Source: an uncultured Moraxella sp. (lineage in GTDB: Bacteria > Pseudomonadota > Gammaproteobacteria > Pseudomonadales > Moraxellaceae). From it: a stretch of DNA of 12,981 nucleotides. The notes under the pieces were generated by a model. The model had not been told where the DNA came from. It ran no database searches and worked only from the letters and a program-made list of their open reading frames with translations. Each line of letters starts with the position of its first letter. The stretch's first letter is position 1. Positions 7,302-12,981 of the stretch are shown here, piece by piece. The stretch covers positions 1-12,981 of the forward strand of contig CALJUC010000173.1 of the NCBI GenBank assembly GCA_937975585.1, in the 5' to 3' direction. The translations under genes were made by a program, and so were the position numbers.

Positions 7302-8729
7302 ATGCTAACGCCAAATAAACCGGAAAAACCTGCCAAACCTCGCACACCCAACCGCACAACTAGCATTATGAAAAAATCGGCGAAAGATGCCAATCATACG
7401 GTTGTAGGTTTTGCCAATAAGCCTTTAACTTTGTCACCCCCAGCTATCTTATCGCTGGGGTTTTTATTTCTCATTGCGATTGGGACGCTGCTACTGTCGC
7501 TCCCGATGGCCAGTTACCAGCCAATTAGTGTGTTGTCCGCAGGTTTTACCGCGACCTCTGCCGTCACAGTGACCGGTCTTAATGTGGTTGACACCGCCAA
7601 TTACACCATATTTGGTCAAATGGTGATTGTCGCCTTGATTCAGATGGGCGGGCTAGGTTTTATGACCTTTGCGATTTTGGTGCTGTCCTCTTTTCAACGC
7701 AAAATGGGTCTATCAGGCGCGTTGGTTGCCCAAGAAGCACTGGGCGGCACCAGTATTAACCAAGTCGTCCAAACGGCAAAAGCGGTTATCGAAATTGCCT
7801 TGGCTGTGGAGTTCATCGGCTTTGTCGGGCTGACGCTATGTTTTTTGCCGAGTAAAGGCTTATCCGCTGCCATGTACGAGGCGTTTTTTCTGTGTGTGTC
7901 CGCGTTTAACAATGCAGGCTTTGCGCTAACGGGTAATAACCTCACCGTGTATAACCATATGCCGATGGTGACGACCATTATCAGCTTTTTGATTATCATG
8001 GGCGGTTTGGGATTTTTGGTGATTTTGGATGTTATTAAACAGCGGCATTGGAGCCGTTTTAGCACCAATACCAAGGTTATGCTATCTGCGACAGCCACGT
8101 TAAATATAGTCGGTATGGTGTTATTTTGGCTGCTAGAATACGACAACCCAAAAACCTTGGGCGTGTTGGCTGGCGTGGAGCAATGGGCAAATGCTTGGTT
8201 TATGGCGGTCACCAGTCGTACCGCTGGCTTTAACAGTATCGATTATGGCCTAATTAATGATGATAGCATGCTGTTAACCGAGTTTTTGATGTTCATTGGG
8301 GCAGGTTCGATGTCAACGGGCGGTGGTATCAAGCTTGGTACTTTTATGATTATTGTGGCAACGACTGTTGCCTATTTGCGTCAGCGTGAACAGGTGATTG
8401 TCTTTGATAAAGCCATGCCCGACAAACTCATCAAAAAATCCTTTGCCTTGATGAGTATTTCGATCTTAATGATTTTTATTAGTAGCTTTTTACTCACATT
8501 AACAGAAGGCAATGGCCGTACCGTTGATATCGTATTTGAGGTGATATCCGCGTCTTCCACGGTTGGGCTATCGCGTAACTTTACCCCCACGTTAAGCGAG
8601 CCGGGGCAACTCATTATCATGTTTATGATGTATATGGGACGCTTGGGGCCGCTGACCTTGGCGTACTTTATCGCAACCCCAAAACCCACCAGAATCAAGC
8701 GTCCCGAAAGCCATACCCTTGTGGGTTAA
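7302..8729 (+). CDS. ktrB: Ktr/Trk potassium transporter, membrane subunit
   Basis: The 475-residue TrkH/KtrB protein takes up potassium, probably coupled to sodium, under control of KtrA. The four pore loops with their filter glycines are visible: TSAVTVTGLNV (85-95), AFNNAGF (201-207), SRTAGF (305-310) and ASSTVGL (417-423). The flexible gate loop GAGSMSTGGGIKLGT (333-347) in the third repeat is intact. Residues 1-45 are a polar, Lys/Pro-rich cytoplasmic tail. ATG 7302 has only a weak GAG upstream; a second ATG at 7368 (residue 23) lacks any ribosome site, so I kept the first, but the start is the least certain part. The gene ends the operon, with a strong terminator about 70 bases downstream. 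Confidence 0.93.
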   Translation: MLTPNKPEKPAKPRTPNRTTSIMKKSAKDANHTVVGFANKPLTLSPPAILSLGFLFLIAIGTLLLSLPMASYQPISVLSAGFTATSAVTVTGLNVVDTANYTIFGQMVIVALIQMGGLGFMTFAILVLSSFQRKMGLSGALVAQEALGGTSINQVVQTAKAVIEIALAVEFIGFVGLTLCFLPSKGLSAAMYEAFFLCVSAFNNAGFALTGNNLTVYNHMPMVTTIISFLIIMGGLGFLVILDVIKQRHWSRFSTNTKVMLSATATLNIVGMVLFWLLEYDNPKTLGVLAGVEQWANAWFMAVTSRTAGFNSIDYGLINDDSMLLTEFLMFIGAGSMSTGGGIKLGTFMIIVATTVAYLRQREQVIVFDKAMPDKLIKKSFALMSISILMIFISSFLLTLTEGNGRTVDIVFEVISASSTVGLSRNFTPTLSEPGQLIIMFMMYMGRLGPLTLAYFIATPKPTRIKRPESHTLVG

Positions 8730-8797
8730 GTTGGCTAATATGCGTTAAGCAATAGATACTCAATTCGGGGCGTATTTTAAAAATACTCCATAACAGG

Positions 8798-8826
8798 CCA
8801 GTCTAATTTCGCTAGACTGGTTTTTT
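8798..8826 (+). terminator. Intrinsic terminator of the ktrAB operon
   Basis: CCAGTCTA (8798-8805) pairs perfectly with TAGACTGG (8813-8820) around a 7-base loop, followed by six T bases (8821-8826). The T run lies only on the right, so it acts on + strand transcripts. It sits between the convergent ktrB and MFS genes. Confidence 0.9.
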
Positions 8827-8847
8827 ATTTTAATTGAGGGTCAAAGT

Positions 8848-10071
8848 TTAAAGCGCTTTTTTATATTTGACGAATAGCAATAGCAAGGCCAATAGGCTAA
8901 AGCCCGCGCCCACATAAAACGTCATGGAACTACCATGCAGCTCCCATAGCCAACCGGCAAGCACACTGGCGATTAGCATGGCAATACCGCTCACCAAATT
9001 AAACATCCCAAACGCCGTACCGCGCAAATCACTCGGGGCGGTATCGGCAACCATAGTAGCAAGCAATCCTTGTGTCATGCCCATATGAATGCCCCATAAC
9101 GCCACACCCATCAGTAGACCGATTTTATTCATTTGGCTGGCGAGTAGCATATCTGACACGATTAGCACCATCATACCCAAGGCCAGTAAGCGATAATGGC
9201 TCATGCGGTCAGCCAATATACCAATCGGGTATGCGGACAATGAATACACCAAATTCATGGCCACCATCACCAAGGGCACATACGCCACCGAAAACCCGAC
9301 TTGCTCAGCACGCAATACCAAAAACGCCTCACTAAAGCGCGCTAAGGTAAAAATTGCCCCAATCGCGACCACCCACCAATACGCGGATGAAAGTTTTTTG
9401 AGGTTTTCTTTGCGAATCGGTTGTTGGCGCTTTTCGCTAATCGGTTTTTTGGGTTCTTTGACCCCAATCATCAACAAAGCAACTGCCAAAAATGCTGGCA
9501 CCACAGCGACCCAAAACACCGCGCGATAATCATTCGCCCACAGTAGCATCAGTCCCGTTGCCAATAGTGGCCCAACGAACGCACCAACCGTATCCAATGA
9601 TTGGCGCAGACCATAAGCCGCCCCGCGTACTTCTTTTGGGGTGATATCTGCCACTAGCGCATCCCTCGGTGCGCCACGCACGCCCTTACCCACCCGATCT
9701 AATAACCTTGCGGTAATCACCACGCCCGATGTGCTTGCCAACGCGAATAATGGCTTGGTCACTGCACCCAAGCCATAGCCAAAGACGGCCAATCCTTTGC
9801 GTTTGCCAATATAATCACTAAACGCCCCAGAAAACACTTTCACAATCAAAGCGGTGGCTTCTGCTAGCCCCTCAAGCAGCCCGACCAATGCCGTACTCGC
9901 GCCCAATGAACCGACCAAAAACAGCGGCAATAAACTGTGAATCATCTCGGATGAGATATCCATCAACATACTGACAAAACCAAGTACCCAAATACCGGTA
10001 GGAATCGTGGGTTTGTTAGGGGCAGAATCAGGGGGTGATGGCAAGTTATTGTTTGAAGTAGGATTGGTCAT
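8848..10071 (-). CDS. Major facilitator superfamily transporter
   Basis: The 407-residue product is a 12-helix MFS protein. It begins with a polar Asn/Pro-rich head (1-25), then GIWVLGFVSMLMDISSEMIH and SLLPLFLVGSLGAS, a signature of a widespread MFS subgroup. Motif A appears as GAFSDYIGKRKG (82-93), followed by LLDRVGKGVRGAPRDALVAD and YGLRQSLDTVGAFVGP, also typical of this subgroup. The second half repeats the pattern with YPIGILADRMSHYR and LRGTAFGMFNLVSGIAML. Relatives are annotated as drug or metabolite exporters; substrate is unknown. ATG at 10069-10071 is preferred because GGGA lies about 7 bases upstream; the longer frame begins with TTG at 10092. The gene runs towards ktrB and is monocistronic. 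It appears fully intact. Confidence 0.9.
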   Translation of the reverse strand: MTNPTSNNNLPSPPDSAPNKPTIPTGIWVLGFVSMLMDISSEMIHSLLPLFLVGSLGASTALVGLLEGLAEATALIVKVFSGAFSDYIGKRKGLAVFGYGLGAVTKPLFALASTSGVVITARLLDRVGKGVRGAPRDALVADITPKEVRGAAYGLRQSLDTVGAFVGPLLATGLMLLWANDYRAVFWVAVVPAFLAVALLMIGVKEPKKPISEKRQQPIRKENLKKLSSAYWWVVAIGAIFTLARFSEAFLVLRAEQVGFSVAYVPLVMVAMNLVYSLSAYPIGILADRMSHYRLLALGMMVLIVSDMLLASQMNKIGLLMGVALWGIHMGMTQGLLATMVADTAPSDLRGTAFGMFNLVSGIAMLIASVLAGWLWELHGSSMTFYVGAGFSLLALLLLFVKYKKAL

Positions 10072-10143
10072 GGTGTTTCCCAAACTTATCAATCGGGTAT
10101 TAGCAACACATTGGATGGGTTGTTATTCGTTAAAAAATGCGTG

Positions 10144-10158
10144 TTTACAATGTGTATA
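10144..10158. promoter_or_regulatory. Near-palindromic 6-3-6 site upstream of the MFS gene
   Basis: TTTACA-ATG-TGTATA (10144-10158) is an inverted repeat with 6-base arms and one mismatched pair. It closely resembles the perfect palindrome TATACA-CAA-TGTATA before the EamA gene; on the - strand the shared core is TATACACA followed by T or A and TGTA. It lies 73-87 bases upstream of the MFS start. A shared regulator is possible, but chance in AT-rich DNA cannot be excluded. Confidence 0.3.
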
Positions 10159-10222
10159 TATAAAGACCTAAGGATAAACGTCTAATAATGCTACATGGCT
10201 TAGTATACGCTTAGCAAAGTGA

Positions 10223-10251
10223 ATTATAGGCCCGATTGGGCGGGCGCGCAA
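10223..10251 (-). promoter_or_regulatory. Candidate promoter for the MFS gene
   Basis: On the - strand, TTGCGC (complement of 10246-10251) is followed after exactly 17 bases by TATAAT (complement of 10223-10228). The -10 is perfect and the -35 is a partial match. The spacer is unusually GC-rich and contains a small inverted repeat (GCCC-GATT-GGGC, 10230-10241). It would place the transcript start near 10216 with a leader of about 145 bases containing the 6-3-6 palindrome. Confidence 0.35.
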
Positions 10252-10270
10252 AAAATAGGTTGCTTGACGA

Positions 10271-10307
10271 AAAAAAAGCCTTTATCTGATGACGATAAAG
10301 GCTTTTT
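10271..10307. terminator. Intrinsic terminator, bidirectional, downstream of paaY
   Basis: GCCTTTATC (10278-10286) pairs perfectly with GATAAAGGC (10294-10302) around a 7-base loop. It is flanked by a long A run on the left (10270-10277) and five T bases on the right. Read on the - strand it has a run of about eight U, so it should end the paaX-paaY transcript very well and insulate the MFS gene behind it. Confidence 0.85.
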
Positions 10308-10351
10308 ATATTAATCATGAGTTCAATCACTTGCTATCAATTTACAAGAAA

Positions 10352-10575
10352 TCACATATCACTTTTAAGGCCATGCTGCGCATTAAAGACTTGGTGTGTC
10401 AGACGGTCGGCGGAATCACTGGTCAATGGCTCAACTTCCTGCAACGTCGCTAAGCAGCGTTTGGTCAGGTTAATGTATTGCTGGGTGCCGTTACGTTTCC
10501 ACGCCATTTCTTTTTCATCAAGCTCGCGGATGACTTTGGCAGGGCTACCTACCCATCAATCGCATAACAAGGCAT
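10352..10575 (-). pseudogene. paaY: paaY with a large internal deletion (phenylacetate cluster thioesterase)
   Basis: Both ends of paaY are present but the middle is gone. A start ATG (complement of 10573-10575), preceded by an AAGGA ribosome site, opens MPCYAIDG, matching the PaaY amino end (MPxYxIDG). Within a few bases the sequence changes frame into VGSPAKVIRELDEKEMAWKR, followed by about 45 more residues to a TGA at 10352-10354. VGSPAKVIREL and the helical tail with LQEVEPLT are the carboxy end of the family. PaaY is a hexapeptide-repeat (left-handed beta helix) thioesterase of about 200 residues; all the repeats, including the metal-binding histidines, are missing. The junction at about 10549-10553 is out of frame and creates TAG after codon 8. 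It follows paaX by 73 bases on the same strand, as in the E. coli paaXY order. Confidence 0.82.
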
Positions 10576-10648
10576 GATAATATCCTTATAGCATCCTTCA
10601 TTACTGATTATATTAAGTAAAAATTATTTAGTAAGTGGCTATTATTAT

Positions 10649-11596
10649 TTAATAGGCAGCTTCGGTTAGCTTTAACCCACCAAAACGCTTATAAAATTTT
10701 GGGTGTGCCGGCGGCATCGTACCTTCTGCGGTTCTCGCGATATCCAAGAAAAACTCTTCAGACGCACCGATCACCGTTTGGTATAGATTACTGGTCAGAT
10801 TGCGCGCGGTCAATGCTAACCAATCGGTTGGCAATAGCTCAAGGGGTAAACTTGGGTCTTTTAATAAGATACGGCGGTATTGGTGAACCAATAAAATACG
10901 CAATTGAAACGCTTGTAATTCGGTAAACTCACCATCTTCCACCATGTTTAAAAAATCACGGAAGTCGTTGATAAATTTGTCATAGCGTTCGTGAAGTTGT
11001 GCAATTGGCCAATTATTCTCGACCATGCGCTTTAAGGTGGGATAAGATTCAGGCCATAAGTGTAAGGCTTCAGCACGAAACACGACCACTTGTTCAGTCA
11101 TATTGAGGTTATAAAGTAAATTATGCACCTCAAACTCATCACAACCAGGATAAGCCATGACATTGGTCGCGATATTGGCAAAACCAAGCCATTCTAACTC
11201 TTTTTTTAGGATGGCTTTGTTCTCAAGCTCAACTGAGCTTAACAGCACCAAGTCCCATTTTTGGTCCCATTTGTGATGACTTAAGCCATAAATCTTGTCG
11301 TGGGCAATAATAAAGCGCTTGTGACTACTTTCGGTAACACGGTAATAGCTGGTACGCCCAATCTTTTCAGAGGCTAACCAACCATTTTGTCCTAATCGAA
11401 ATACCGCAGTACGTACGGAGCGCTCATTAAAACCGAACACATCCATTAACTGAATAAGACTGGCTAAACTAATGACCCCACCGCGTTGAAAAATACAATC
11501 GCCAAAGATAGACATAATTAACGACGTACCGCTTAATACATCTTCACGGATAAGCTCATCGATACGGTTTTTAAGTTTCGCATTCATGTCAGTCAT
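10649..11596 (-). CDS. paaX: PaaX, phenylacetyl-CoA-responsive repressor of phenylacetate catabolism
   Basis: The 315-residue product matches PaaX along its full length. The amino part holds the winged helix-turn-helix with SGTSLIMSIFGDCIFQRGG, FGFNERSVRTAVFRL and GWLASEKIGRTSYYRVTE (about 20-95). The middle has the KIYG...WDQKWDLVLLSS block, and the carboxy part ends with HQYRRILLKDPSLPLELLP, DWLALTARNL and YKRFGGL, all conserved. No stop, gap or lost block is seen, and length is normal (about 300-315). Two starts are possible: ATG at 11594-11596 and another three codons in (11585-11587); the ribosome site is weak for both. PaaX represses paa promoters and is released by phenylacetyl-CoA, the product of PaaK. 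Here PaaK (upstream) and PaaY (downstream) are both broken, so the repressor appears orphaned unless other targets exist. Confidence 0.93.
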   Translation of the reverse strand: MTDMNAKLKNRIDELIREDVLSGTSLIMSIFGDCIFQRGGVISLASLIQLMDVFGFNERSVRTAVFRLGQNGWLASEKIGRTSYYRVTESSHKRFIIAHDKIYGLSHHKWDQKWDLVLLSSVELENKAILKKELEWLGFANIATNVMAYPGCDEFEVHNLLYNLNMTEQVVVFRAEALHLWPESYPTLKRMVENNWPIAQLHERYDKFINDFRDFLNMVEDGEFTELQAFQLRILLVHQYRRILLKDPSLPLELLPTDWLALTARNLTSNLYQTVIGASEEFFLDIARTAEGTMPPAHPKFYKRFGGLKLTEAAY

Positions 11597-11615
11597 TTAT
11601 TACCCAGTAACAAGT

Positions 11616-11645
11616 AGGCGATAACACCAAGGTGGGTTATCGCCT
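11616..11645. other. Strong hairpin between paaK remnant and paaX
   Basis: AGGCGATAAC (11616-11625) pairs with GTTATCGCCT (11636-11645), and inner ACC-AA-GGT can extend the stem with a two-base bulge. No T run follows on either strand, so it is not a standard terminator. It lies 20 bases from the paaX start. It may be a processing site, a transcript-stabilising end or a factor-dependent terminator. Confidence 0.5.
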
Positions 11646-11654
11646 GAGATTTAG

Positions 11655-12628
11655 TTACGCAGTGGCAGAGTTGCGAATATCAAACACACGTTGTGCTTTA
11701 CCTTCTGAACGTGGTAAGAAACCTGGTGGTACAATCTCAACACCAACGCTGATACCGACCATGGTTTTGATCTTATGTTTAAATTCACTCGTCAACTGCC
11801 TTGCTTCCATATCAATGGCATACCTTCTTTTGTAATGGTGGTAAATACCAATTCGCCCAATTCACCGTCTGGTAGAACCTCACCCGTTTCTGGGTTGATG
11901 ATTTCTGGGAAGAAGTGGTCTTCCCAAATCGTTGGGCCGTCTTTTGATTCTAGACATTCCATCGCAACACCTGGACCCATCACTTCTGATAGACCATAGA
12001 TATCTAGTGCATCAACACCCAAACGCGCTTCAATCTCTTGGCGCATTGCATTGGTCCAAGGCTCAGCACCGAAGATACCCGTTTTGATTGAACAATCTTT
12101 AGCTGTACCGTATTTTTTCTCTAAGGCTTCAATGATGTTTAAGCAGTATGAAGGTATTACCATTAATGCTGTTGGTTTAAAGTCATGAATTAACTGGGCT
12201 TGACGCTCAGTTTGACCACGTGACATTGGAATAACCGTCGCACCTAAACGCTCAACACCATAGTGCGCACCTAAGCCACCTGTGAACAAACCATAACCAT
12301 AGGATACTTGGATAGTATCTTTGCTGGTTAAGCCCGCCGCGCGTAATGAACGCGCCACGATATCTGACCAAGTCACGATATCTTGTTTGGTGTAACCAAC
12401 AACCGTTGGTTGACCTGTCGTACCTGATGAGGCATGAACACGGACGATTTGTTCTTGCGGGACGCTAAACATACCAAATGGATAGTTATCACGCAAGTCT
12501 GATTTGCTAGTGAATGGGAACTTGGCCAAATCTTCTAGCGATTGAAAGTCGTCAGGGTGGACACCGGCGTCATCGAATTTCTTTTTATACACTGGGCTAT
12601 TGTCATACGCACGTTTTAGCGTTTCTTT
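11655..12628 (-). pseudogene. paaK: paaK, phenylacetate-CoA ligase with 5' replacement and internal deletion
   Basis: PaaK makes phenylacetyl-CoA from phenylacetate, ATP and CoA. About 273 residues of its core remain in frame (12628 down to about 11810): AYDNSPVYKKKFDDAGVHP, the ATP-binding HASSGTTGQPTVVGYTK, SYGYGLFTGGLGAHYGVERL, IFGAEPWT, DIYGLSEVMGPGVAMEC and GELVFTTITKEGMPLI. Right after MPLI the sequence jumps out of frame into the carboxy end, readable from 11810 to TAA at 11655-11657: QLTSEFKHKIKTMVGISVGV then VPPGFLPRSEGKAQRVFDIR. About 75-80 residues between these blocks are lost, including the hinge after MPxI and the mobile carboxy-domain catalytic region. The first 25 or so residues are also missing, replaced by a thiolase fragment joined in frame. 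The open frame now ends at 11792. Full family length is about 430-440, so this cannot be an active ligase. Confidence 0.9.
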
Positions 12629-12778
12629 CATTGCAGCAATCACCAAGCGTGTACCGCTCATGCCAAGTGGGTGACCAAGAGAAATTGCGCCACCATTTGG
12701 GTTAACACGGCTGTCATCGTCCGCAATGCCCAGTTCACGTAGAACCGCTAAGCCTTGCGCGGCAAATGCTTCGTTATT
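12629..12778 (-). pseudogene. paaJ: 3' remnant of paaJ-type thiolase fused to paaK
   Basis: About 49 residues match the carboxy-terminal domain of beta-ketoadipyl-CoA/3-oxoacyl-CoA thiolases: NEAFAAQGLAVLRELGIADD, then NPNGGAISLGHPLGMSGTRL. The NEAFA motif and the catalytic His of GGAIxxGHPxGxSG are visible, but the catalytic Cys of the amino half and the final CxGxGQG block are absent. Position just before paaK points to paaJ, although pcaF-type thiolases look the same here. Both ends are deletion junctions: at about 12776-12780 it meets an astD remnant on the other strand, and at about 12628 it runs in frame into PaaK (AAM to KETLKRAYDN). The ten residues before NEAF in the open frame that starts at 12805 are astD sequence read backwards, not thiolase. 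Confidence 0.85.
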
Positions 12779-12779
12779 A

Positions 12780-12917
12780 TTTGGCGGTGTGGGTGAGTCA
12801 GGCAATCATCGTGCCAGTGCATTTTATGCCGCTGACTACTGCGCATGGCCAATGGCTTCACTTGAAACCGATAGCTTGGTTTTTCCTGAAAAGCTATCAC
12901 CGGGTGTCGTGATGTAA
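12780..12917 (+). pseudogene. astD: 3' remnant of astD, succinylglutamate-semialdehyde dehydrogenase
   Basis: On the + strand, 45 codons from 12780 to a TAA at 12915-12917 read FGGVGESGNHRASAFYAADY, then CAWPMASLETDSLVFPEKLS and PGVV. The GNHR...YYAADYCAWPMASLE run is highly specific to AstD, the fourth enzyme of the arginine succinyltransferase pathway. A full AstD is about 490 residues, so over 90% is gone. The open frame extends left to 12726, but that part is antisense to the thiolase remnant. There is no start or ribosome site. The fragment faces the paa remnant tail to tail, so the deletion must have removed the 5' part of astD, the 5' part of the thiolase and everything in between. Confidence 0.87.
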
Positions 12918-12981
12918 AGCGCTATCTATAGTTAAAGAAATCTATAAGTGCTACAATAACAAAATGGCATACTCAACCGAC
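12918..12981 (+). other. Right-end sequence without a supported gene
   Basis: This short AT-rich stretch has TACAAT at 12952-12957, a possible -10 box, and an ATG at 12964-12966 opening M-A-Y-S-T-D to the window edge. There is no convincing ribosome site. In the usual ast order astB follows astD, but the six codons visible do not let me call it. Confidence 0.2.

Noticed and set aside
7694..8212. 172-codon open frame on the - strand
   Set aside because: It lies wholly antisense to ktrB, whose pore loops and helices are intact; its composition is that of a reverse shadow and it has no family-like pattern.
9203..9529. 108-codon + strand frame inside the MFS gene
   Set aside because: Antisense to a conserved transporter; polar residues reflect the complement of hydrophobic codons.
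10230..10248. GC-rich inverted repeat before the MFS gene considered as a terminator
   Set aside because: Stem of only four pairs and no T run in the right orientation; it fits better as the spacer of a - strand promoter.
10317..10577. 86-codon + strand frame over the paaY region
   Set aside because: The - strand clearly encodes PaaY ends here; the + frame is its shadow.
12726..12779. Left part of the + strand frame leading into astD
   Set aside because: It is antisense to the thiolase remnant and does not resemble AstD, whose similarity starts only at 12780.
1..12981. Mobile elements, CRISPR, tRNA or attachment sites
   Set aside because: No transposase-like frame, regularly spaced repeats, cloverleaf or long direct repeats were seen in any intergenic region.

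Overview
The window looks like chromosome from a gammaproteobacterium with a moderate-GC, AT-leaning genome. The family Moraxellaceae (a Moraxella or Psychrobacter relative) fits best, judging from the protein style, the KtrAB pair, the short A/T-flanked terminators and the paa gene order J-K-X-Y. This placement is inference from sequence style, not from a search. No IS element, tRNA, rRNA, CRISPR array or phage gene is visible.

Layout on the + strand: the 3' part of a YraQ/ArsP-type permease (1-801) is followed by a 77-residue CxxC thioredoxin-fold protein and a bidirectional terminator. Next comes a short decayed stretch on the - strand, with a 3' remnant of a puuC-type aldehyde dehydrogenase joined to a small membrane ORF. 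A divergent promoter region then leads to an EamA/DMT exporter. After that lies a putative four-gene export cluster: a frameshifted lipoprotein, a lipoprotein-type HlyD membrane fusion protein, an ABC ATPase and an ABC-2 permease. It is followed by the potassium uptake pair ktrA-ktrB, which ends in a clear intrinsic terminator.

Layout on the - strand from 8848 to the right end: an intact MFS transporter, then the wreck of a phenylacetate catabolic cluster. In transcription order this is a paaJ (thiolase) 3' remnant, paaK with both a 5' replacement and an internal deletion, an apparently intact paaX repressor, and paaY reduced to its first 8 codons joined to its last 68 or so. At the right end a + strand 3' remnant of astD (arginine succinyltransferase pathway) abuts the thiolase remnant at a deletion junction.

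The main story is reductive evolution. At least four catabolic genes from three pathways (putrescine/puu, arginine/ast, phenylacetate/paa) survive only as deletion-joined pieces, while transport and ion-homeostasis genes between them stay intact. The intact phenylacetyl-CoA-responsive repressor PaaX, between a dead ligase and a dead thioesterase, is the most interesting survivor. I see no clear evidence of a wholly new system. The least explained items are the small membrane ORF at 1417-1542, the frameshifted lipoprotein heading the ABC cluster, and a 6-3-6 palindrome found upstream of two exporter genes.
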